NCBI RefSeq assembly: GCF_000485595.1
Contig: NW_014577227.1
Coordinates: 326,669-351,488 of the forward strand
From: Priapulus caudatus
Lineage: Eukaryota > Priapulida > Priapulimorpha > Priapulimorphida > Priapulidae
Direction of reading: 5' to 3'
Length of the DNA: 24,820 nucleotides
Position numbers and translations under genes: made by a program
Shown here: positions 18,590-24,820 of the stretch, one piece after another
Numbering within the stretch: the stretch's first letter is position 1
Layout of the letters: every line of letters starts with the position of its first letter
The notes under the pieces: generated by a model
Databases searched by the model: none
Seen by the model: only the letters and a program-made list of their open reading frames with translations
What the model was told of the DNA's origin: nothing

Positions 18590-19700
18590 ATGTGGACATG
18601 GGAGGAGAAGAGGCTTATGTTTACCTGTGTTGCTATGTGACAGGGAGGAGGAAGAAGGCTGTATGTTTACCTGTGTTGCTATGCCGACAGGGAGCGAGGA
18701 ATGAGGCTTATGGTTTACCTGTGATTGCTTATGCGACAAGAAGGAGAAAGAGGCTTATGGTTTACCTGTGTTGCTGATTGACAGGAAGAGGAGAGGCCTT
18801 ATGATTGTTACCTGGTGTTTGGCTATTGTGACAGTGCAGGAGAAGAGGCTTTATGTTTACCTGTGTTGGCCTATGTGACAGGGATGGAGAAGCGGCTTTA
18901 TGTTTTACTGGTGTTGCTATGACAGGGAGGAGGAGTAGGGCTTATGGTTTACCTGTGTGCTATGTGACAGGGAGCGAGCGAAGCGGCGCTTAATGTTTAC
19001 CTGTGGTTTGCTATGCAGGGAGGATGGAAGCCGGACTTATGCTTTACCTGTGTTGGCTATGACAGGGATGGAGAAGAGGCCTTATGTTTACCCTGTGTTG
19101 CTATGCACAGGCGGCAGGAGGAAGCGGCTTATGTCTTAGCCTGTGTTGCATATGACAGGAGGTAGGAGAGGCCTTATTGTTTACATGTGTTGCTATGTGC
19201 AGGGGAATGAGGAGGAGGCTTATGTTTACCTGTGTTGCTTATGTTGACAGGGCAGGAGAAGAGGCTTATGTTTACCTGTGTTTGCCTATGCGACAAGCGA
19301 AGAGGAAGAGGCTTATTGTTTACCTGTTGTTGCTAATTGTGACAGGGAGGAGGAGATGGCCTTATGTTTACCTGTGTTGCTATGCTGACAGGAGGAGTGA
19401 AGAGGCCTTATGGTTTACCGTTGTGTTTGCTATGTGGACAGCGGAAGAGGAAGCAGGCTTATGTTGTAACCTGTTGTTGCTATGTGACAGGGGAGGAGAA
19501 GAGGCTTATGTTACCTGTGTTGTCTATGTGACAGCACGGCAAGAGAAAGGAGGCTTATGTTTACTGTGTTGCCTTAATGTGACAGGGAGAGGAAGGAGGC
19601 TTGTTTACCTGCTGTTGCCTATTGTGACAGGGGGAGGCCAGAGAGGCTTTATGTGTTACGGCTGACCTTGTGTTGCTACTTCTCACAGGGAGCGAGAAGA
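18590..19700. repeat. ~44 bp minisatellite, about 25 noisy copies
   Basis: The unit reads approximately GACAGGGAGGAGAAGAGGCT followed by TATGTTTACCTGTGTTGCTATGT. Neighbouring copies differ mainly by one-base insertions and deletions (43-47 bp). The reading frames over it rotate through three frames as the unit repeats, so it is not a protein repeat. Inverted echoes of the unit (for example GATAGGCAACACTG near 19885) lie just beyond its right end. Confidence 0.9.
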
Positions 19701-19963
19701 CAGGAGCGGAGTGTTTCCTGTGTGGTCATCCGATAGGCGGCCCGGATAAGGCATGCTAATGTTAACCCGTGTTGCCTATTTCAACAGGGAGAAGCGGCTA
19801 ATGTTTAACTTGCTAATGTTATGCCATTTCAAGGAGCGCTTAAGGAACATTAGGCCGCTTTCCACGCCTAGGTTTCCATTGGCGATAGGCAACACTGCGG
19901 CGTGTAACATTAACGCGGGTCCTGCGAAAAATTTCCTCCTCTGTTTTGACGGCGTCCGAGAGC

Positions 19964-20080
19964 ATGAATAAGCAGCGAGGATTTGTCCGAGGCACCGCGC
20001 TCTATCTGCTCCAGCCGGATCCGCTCCTCCGCCGTTCGCTAGAGGTAACTCCCGGATCTGTACTGCCGAACTTCGCCTGA
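19964..20080 (+). CDS. Candidate first exon of basic-protein gene
   Basis: The ATG at 19964 opens 38 codons (MNKQRGFVRGTALYLLQPDP...) to a TGA at 20078. A GAG|GTAACT donor-like site lies inside at 20044. It is in the same frame as the following long ORF, separated from it by this one stop. It may be a first exon spliced past the TGA, an upstream part of the same frame hit by a stop, or chance in GC-rich DNA. Confidence 0.3.
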   Translation: MNKQRGFVRGTALYLLQPDPLLRRSLEVTPGSVLPNFA

Positions 20081-21082
20081 CGCTTGACTCGTCCACGCCC
20101 GTCGAACGGTCGGCTTGCACGCGCTCCGCCGGCCGTCGAGTGCAGTGGTGGCGCCCTCCGGGGACCGGCAACTCCGGCGACCGCTGCGCGGGCGATTCGA
20201 GGACGCCTGCTGCGCGGGCAGGGAACGGTACGCGCGGCGCCTGCCGAAACGTGCGCGGACTACGTGACGTGCGCGGCACGATCCCGGTCATCAGCGCGCG
20301 CACACGTGTCGGCCTGCCGCCGTGACCTGCGGCCCTCTCGGTGCCAGCGCTGCGCGAGCGGAACTCGTGCGCGCGGGGGCGGACGCGAGGCAGCCGCGGG
20401 CGCGGGCGGGCTGGTGCCACGTACGTCGCGCGCTTGGAGCGACGCCGTGAGGGCCGCGCCGGCCCATGAGCAGCAGCTGCGACTCTTGAATGACGAGTAC
20501 CTGCGAGCGGTGGGCGGCGGCAGCAGCGCCCCCTGCAGGCGAACGTGCGAGCGCGACGCGGACGCCGCGATCGACGCGCTCGTGAGCGGGAAGTGTCTGG
20601 CCGAGTACAAGCGCGCGCTGCGTGAGCGGGGCGGCGTGTGGCTCGACGAGCTCAGGTGCAAGCGCGGCGAGCTGGGATTACCTATGGGCAAGGCGAAGAC
20701 GAAGCAAAGCAAGAAAGGGGGCGCTGCAGCTGCGAGTCGTCCACCTGGAGGCACCGCAGTCGTGAGTTGTCCACCTGGGGGCGCTAGCGAAGAGCAGGAG
20801 CGGCGGGCAACGGCCGAGCCAGGCACTAAGAGGAGGCGGGAGAGTGACTGCGAGGTCTCTCGACTCGGGAAAAAATCGACGGCAAGGAAGCAAAAAAAGC
20901 TTAAGCGACAGAACAAGAGAACGGACGTGAAGGCGAACCATGCGGCGGCACCACCAGCACGGCGCAGCGAGAAGAAAAGTCGGCGGAAGAATCGAGAAGC
21001 TGCGACCGCGAACAATAATAGGTCAAAACCAGGTGCCAAAAACAAGCGAACACGTGTGTCTGGCAGAAGCAAGGTTCATTAA
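20081..21082 (+). CDS. GC-rich ORF, basic nuclear-type protein, unrecognised
   Basis: An open frame of 333 codons ends at a TAA (21080-21082). No ATG occurs in this frame before 20684 (residue 201), so the 5' part can only be coding as an internal exon or through an upstream exon. 20420-20680 looks coding (HEQQLRLLNDEYLRAV, then GVWLDELRCKRGELGLP). The last 130 residues are Lys/Arg-rich with several candidate bipartite nuclear localisation signals (KKSTARKQKKLKRQNKRTD) and a small tandem duplication of PPGG. No enzyme or DNA-binding motif was seen. An antisense frame of 270 codons overlaps but is Ser/Pro/Leu-rich and looks like a shadow. A polyA signal follows at 21204. Confidence 0.45.
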   Translation, partial: RLTRPRPSNGRLARAPPAVECSGGALRGPATPATAARAIRGRLLRGQGTVRAAPAETCADYVTCAARSRSSARAHVSACRRDLRPSRCQRCASGTRARGGGREAAAGAGGLVPRTSRAWSDAVRAAPAHEQQLRLLNDEYLRAVGGGSSAPCRRTCERDADAAIDALVSGKCLAEYKRALRERGGVWLDELRCKRGELGLPMGKAKTKQSKKGGAAAASRPPGGTAVVSCPPGGASEEQERRATAEPGTKRRRESDCEVSRLGKKSTARKQKKLKRQNKRTDVKANHAAAPPARRSEKKSRRKNREAATANNNRSKPGAKNKRTRVSGRSKVH

Positions 21083-21203
21083 GCTAAGGATGATCGATTG
21101 GGCAGACAATTCGTAGCAGATTCAAGATTCAAGATTTAAGATTGAGCAGGTTTCGTGATTTTAATTTTTATTAAATAGATAAATTGTTAAGAATAATCCT
21201 TGT

Positions 21204-21209
21204 AATAAA
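21204..21209 (+). other. AATAAA polyadenylation signal
   Basis: AATAAA ~120 bp after the stop of the GC-rich ORF, in an abrupt switch to AT-rich sequence. It supports a plus-strand 3' end here. Confidence 0.45.
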
Positions 21210-22296
21210 ATTGTACGATCAAACGAAGTAAAAATGTTAAGTTTATTATATTGGTATGTAATTGTGAGTTATAATAACGAAATCGGGTGTTGTTTTCCAA
21301 CTTTAGATAGCAATGTCCTGACCTGACCTGCTATTTATGGATTTCAGTATTATTTTCCCTCTTTAGCCATAATGCACACCTTTACTGCTTCTAGTGATTC
21401 CCTGCAGTAAAACCAATTGGGTTCAAATGGCAGCCTTCCATGTATCACAGTGCTGCTGCATACGTATGGTACCTAAAATTTGTCATGTCGACGTAAGTTT
21501 CCAAATACACATTTTACTCTATTACATGTACAGTCAAAACTATGTGTAGTGGTCACTCAAGGGGAAATTCCTTAAGGTGTCAGTTGTATAAATGCTGTTT
21601 CACTGTATAATGTGTGTTGTATGGGAAATAGCAAGTGTCATACGTAGACAGCTATGGATTCATTCTATAGAGGTGACCATGAGCATTAATGTATGACTGT
21701 ACATCCACGTGCTAATATTCTGTACTGGCGATGAACCAGGTTAGCAACAAAATATCAATAATAAACGTATTGAATCGATTGATAACAGCCCTCGTCAGAT
21801 CTAAAGATTCATACCCAGGTTCAAGGTATAACATTGCATAATACCGTTGGCAATGTCTCTCAGTGTAAAGATCCTACTGAACCAATTTGACTGGTAAGTC
21901 CATTTGCACATTTTGTGTGTCGTCATAGTGGAGAGCACACAGCCGTGTTTTCTCTGGGAGGTTCATAGCCTGTAAACATGTAGTTTCTGCCGAATATAGA
22001 GACTGCATATGCTTATGCTTGAGAAACATTTTAGACGTGCTGTAGAAACGTTTTGTTTGTGCTTCCTCACAGAATCAGCATTGTTTTAAAGTCAATACTA
22101 GTATAACGTACATCAGGTATCACGATAATATTTGTCAGTCTGGCGATTACATAGGCATACATGTGTAATCCGGTTGACAAGCATATAGTAGGACCGTAGC
22201 CAACTCATTTCGTGTGGAGTGTGGGCAAAGCCGCGTGTGGTTTGTATTCTGAACAGTTGACTGGGCAGTTTGCCAAGGCCATCGTACATGTAATAG
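21210..22296. other. Intergenic, no gene recognised
   Basis: AT-rich sequence between two convergent transcription units. An isolated ATG with a good TG|GTAAGT donor at 21853-21893 is the only exon-like item and is unsupported. Confidence 0.4.
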
Positions 22297-22343
22297 TATC
22301 AGGGGTTAATAATGACAAATTTGTCATTATTAACCCCCTGATA
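22297..22343. repeat. Near-perfect loopless 23 bp palindrome
   Basis: Arms 22297-22319 and 22320-22343 are reverse complements with one extra C, centred on AAATTT, and contain TATCAGGGGT/ACCCCCTGATA. It shares the TATCAGG core with the hairpin at 11088-11145. A run of 12 C follows at 22379-22392. Confidence 0.85.
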
Positions 22344-22840
22344 GTATCTATATTGCTATGGAAGGAGTCAACTGCTCCTCCCCCCCCCCCCCTGCCCCAC
22401 GATAGCAATGAGTGCTTACATGTTCTAGACAATGCACTATGTAATCGCATATTCTGCAACCTTGAATTAAATAATTCAAAGTTTGTTGAATGCAGAGCGA
22501 AAGCAGTACCTCTCCCATTTTTTAGAATATACGGTTGCAATTCAAAAGGTTTTTACTATATATTCGCGAGTTTGAAGCACTCTTCCATTTCAATTGGCGA
22601 GCATATTGTGCCACGTTCTGGAAGAATCTAGAAAACAGAAGGGCATGCAGTCATGAAAGGGGTGGGTTCCCGACCGCTGGATTCCCCCCTCTCTTGATCC
22701 ATCCCTGTAAACTCCCCCTGCTATTGTTACAGTCACTCCATCCGATGTTGGCAGCACTGTCGGACTATTGGTATTGTTTAAATTAAACGATTCCATAGCA
22801 GTACGCTCGATCGTATCTCGTCGCTGGATGGTCCGGTACT

Positions 22841-22912
22841 TTAGACGTTAGCATAGATGTCGAAACCTTCCGAGTAAGTCTCTAGCACATCGTAGCAGAA
22901 CGTGAACTGATC
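22841..22912 (-). CDS. RPTP D2-type domain, last exon
   Basis: After a GACTTTAG acceptor (complement of 22913-22920) the exon encodes 23 residues, DQFTFCYDVLETYSEGFDIY and three more, then TAA (22841-22843). DQFTFCYD corresponds to the conserved E/D-Q-Y-x-F-C-Y motif of the last PTP helix, and FDIYAN matches the FD-x-YA tail usual at the end of receptor PTPs. It joins the preceding exon in phase 0. It is the C-terminus of the protein. Confidence 0.85.
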   Translation of the reverse strand, partial: DQFTFCYDVLETYSEGFDIYANV

Positions 22913-23344
22913 CTAAAGTCAGAAACCAAAAAAGAAAAGATCAAATGAGCAACAGACGGTCTGCTTTTAAATTGGCACGTGTTCGATGGTGTATACAAAT
23001 ATTTGCTGTGCTGGAGTGCCTATTTCGGGATTTTACATTAATTAATAGTTGCATATGCTTTATTACCATTAATGCGCATGTGCTATCTGATTGGCTCTCA
23101 TCAAGAGCCATTGGCTATATTTGATTGGCTCTAGATGTAACGTCGTTCATTATATTCAGCTTCTCAGTATTATTTACGTCACACAATGTTACACGGAAAG
23201 TCGTGACGAACTTATACACGCGAAATTGGCTATTTAAATATATATATGTGCACGGTTCTAGGACAAACCCCCTCTGGACAATCAACCCCCCCCCCCGTCC
23301 GACAAATTGCCTGTGAGGTGAATGCATGGATGTGATTTAGAAGA

Positions 23345-23645
23345 ATGTGATTATCTTGGGGGTGGGATGTACGTGATGTAATTGTCCGGGGAACATTCTT
23401 CCGGGGGTTGGTTGTCAAGGTGTAATTGTACGGGCAGTAATTGTCCGAGGAGTAATTGTCTGGGGGTATATTTGGGGGGAGGGGGCGTTAATGGCATGAG
23501 GGTGTTTGTATAGGGGGTTATTGTTCCTGGGTAACTGTGTAGGGGGTTATTGTTCCTGGGTAACTGTGTAGGGTGTAATTGTTCCCGGGTAACCGTGTGA
23601 GGGGGAAATTGTCCAGAGTGTGATGGTTTAGGGGTATTTGCCCAG
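23345..23645. repeat. Degenerate G-rich repeat with 29 bp direct repeat
   Basis: TAATTGTCCGGGG-like units recur about ten times with drift. TAGGGGGTTATTGTTCCTGG plus GTAACTGTG is repeated at 23512-23540 and 23541-23569, with a third, diverged copy. The G-runs are on the plus strand, which is the non-transcribed side of the RPTP intron. A C-run lies at 23286-23298. Confidence 0.75.
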
Positions 23646-23667
23646 GTGGTGTCTTAATACCATATGC

Positions 23668-23985
23668 GCATGTACATGCACTCAGGTGCGTGTGCACACA
23701 GGCACTTCGGACAGCGTCAGTAAAAACACATATAAATGCGAAAATAATATGAACGCACATTCACAAATACTACCCCTCAATGGCACTTCCACTGTTGTGT
23801 CACTGTATATCAACTTGCTTTCACAATAACTACTGCAGAACTAGCCGCTCCCGCACTCGCCGCTGCGAGTGTGCTGTGTCGCCATTATAATGATAGAGTC
23901 TATATATATCATTATAATGGCGACCAAGTTTTTACTGACTCTGTCCCAAGTGCCTGTGCGTGTGCACGCACGTACACGCGCGTTC
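23668..23985. repeat. Nested foldback in RPTP intron
   Basis: 23668-23727 and 23929-23985 are inverted repeats sharing TTTTTACTGAC, CTGTCC, AAGTGCCTGTG and GTGTGCAC words. Inside lie a GCACTCGC/GCGAGTG hairpin (23852-23870) and a perfect 17 bp hairpin GTCGCCATTATAATGAT (23878-23894 and 23908-23924, 13-nt loop). It is likely a non-autonomous foldback element. Confidence 0.75.
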
Positions 23986-24045
23986 GTACGCGCGCGCACA
24001 CACATGAACACGTATGTATGTACATGGAAATGTATGGACTCGTAC

Positions 24046-24181
24046 ATAGGTTCGCATGATGTCGGTGCAGGCGTCCATGTGTATCTTCGCTATCTGTGGA
24101 ATGTCGACCTCACTGCTGTTGCGTGCACTTATCACGCTCTCCGCCAGCACCGAAAACGTGCCGGCATCCGTCACTCCATCC
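24046..24181 (-). CDS. RPTP D2-type domain, exon with degenerate P-loop
   Basis: The acceptor TGTTCTGCAG precedes 136 bases. The first base completes a Ser codon split with the upstream exon, then 45 codons follow (DGVTDAGTFSVL... to ...DIMRTY). Where active PTPs have HCSAGVGRTG, the joined exons read VSSDGVTDAG. The nucleophilic Cys is Ser and the phosphate-binding Arg is Asp, while the GTF that follows is kept. VDIPQIAKIHMD matches the VD-x-x-Q...R region that follows in PTPs. The Q-loop Gln position (QTxxQ) reads RTYDQ, so that Gln is Arg. The fold is kept and the chemistry is lost, as in many membrane-distal RPTP domains. Confidence 0.85.
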
Positions 24182-24581
24182 CTGCAGAACACCATCGCAA
24201 TTGTTTGTAAGTCACTAAAGTCTGTAAACTGTAAGTCATTACGGTGTTTCACGAGTGCACTGATCTCCGATGCTCATAGAATTTGTTGACTCGCATACCC
24301 TGTAATTTTACCTGTTACACGCACATGCTTGTAACAAACTAAATATATAAATAAAGTAAGGAAAGAAGAAAGAAAGAGAGGGAGTGATTAACAAACAAAT
24401 AACGAAAATAGATATGATATCAGAAAATATCTAAAAATATCTAAAATATCTAGAAAGATCTTAAGATTAGATCTAGAAATATATAAAATAGATATAATAT
24501 CGATATGATTATTCACTCCTGATAATATCAATGGGGAAGCTGACGCATTTTTAAACACCAGCTCCCCCTAGCGGGACTTAC
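24182..24581 (-). other. RPTP intron with AT-rich ATCT repeats
   Basis: A 400 bp intron. 24405-24500 is built of overlapping AAAATATCTA/AGATCT words with several short palindromes (GATATC, AGATCT, TCTAGA). 24515-24535 has an ACTCCTGATA word shared with the hairpin at 11088. Confidence 0.75.
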
Positions 24582-24733
24582 GAGCTGACGACGGCGACGC
24601 TGCGACTTGTGCACATCTGCAGCCACTTGTACATGGCGTCTATAAGGTAGATGACTCCGTGCTTCGGCTGCTGCTGGCTGATCGGCCAGCCGCGCAGCAG
24701 CGAGAACTGGTGCACCACGCGCTGATCGTACGC
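24582..24733 (-). CDS. RPTP D2-type domain, WPD-loop exon
   Basis: The acceptor ATTTTTTGCAG (complement of 24734-24744) and donor GTAAGT (complement of 24576-24581) bound 152 bases, open in phase 0: AYDQRVVHQFSLLRGWP, then ISQQQP, then a helix ending KWLQMCTSRSVAVVS. RVVHQF....GWP is the conserved RxVxQFxFxxWP stretch before the PTP WPD loop. The general-acid Asp after WP is Ile. It splices in phase 2 to 24181. The gene continues upstream past the window edge. The closest relatives would be receptor-type PTP D2 domains. The subfamily cannot be told from this piece. Confidence 0.85.
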
Positions 24734-24820
24734 CTGCAAAAAATACCTGGTGTTAACGTAACGGCATGCAATCGCGGTCCTTCGATGCCGGGCCGTAGTT
24801 GCACTGATCTATATGTACAG

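Larger units (their letters stand above)
22913..24045 (-). other. RPTP last intron
   Basis: A 1133 bp intron inferred between the two exons. It carries the G-rich repeat (about 23280-23640) and the foldback structure (23668-23985). The donor GTACGA is weak but phase-consistent. Confidence 0.7.

Noticed and set aside
18590-19700. CRISPR-like array or repeat protein
   Set aside because: Units abut with no unique spacers, and the unit length rotates the reading frame. It is a minisatellite in a eukaryotic context.
20260-21072. 270-codon minus-strand frame over the GC-rich block
   Set aside because: Low-complexity Ser/Pro/Leu/Ala shadow of GC-rich DNA. The plus strand has a basic C-terminus, a stop and a polyA signal in order.
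21853-21893. ATG exon MSLSVKILLNQFDW with a GTAAGT donor
   Set aside because: Only 41 bases, with no partner exon or homology. Such combinations arise by chance in this length of sequence.

Overview
This window is eukaryotic and almost certainly from an animal genome. It has spliced genes with GT/AG introns, a rhodopsin-class GPCR, a receptor-type protein tyrosine phosphatase (RPTP) domain, gag/protease retroelement remains, microsatellites, minisatellites and an assembly gap of 368 N. No family restricted to one phylum was recognised. An invertebrate is my inference.

Layout. 1-3895 is a degenerate reverse-complement copy of 5253-10295. Each arm holds a broken gag-protease retroelement, its ~0.65 kb terminal tail, a second tail in inverted orientation, and an intronless class A GPCR joined to that second tail. 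The arms are separated by ~1.36 kb with long (CA)n and (CGTG)n runs. The GPCR at 9724-10719 has two in-frame stops and no frameshift. Its first ~27 codons come from the antisense strand of the retroelement tail. The left arm is full of one-base differences and may be an unpolished or misjoined assembly segment.

11088-12800 holds a perfect hairpin, the first coding exon of a probable RMP1/NEPRO-family gene (RNase MRP or nucleolar function), a 420 bp MITE-like foldback element in its presumed intron, and a fifth, truncated retroelement tail. 12800-14452 has only a weak two-exon candidate. After the gap, 14821-18300 is mostly simple repeats with one possible cysteine-rich exon. 18590-19700 is a ~44 bp minisatellite of about 25 noisy copies. 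19960-21082 is a GC-rich block with an unrecognised basic, probably nuclear protein.

22841-24733 on the minus strand carries the last three exons of an RPTP membrane-distal (D2-type) domain. The exon phases join cleanly. Every catalytic position I could align (WPD Asp, P-loop Cys and Arg, Q-loop Gln) is replaced, so this is a pseudophosphatase domain. Its last intron contains a foldback structure and a G-rich repeat.

No tRNA, rRNA or CRISPR array was seen. The genes do not form a pathway. The main themes are palindromic structure at several scales and a GPCR physically fused to a mobile-element end.
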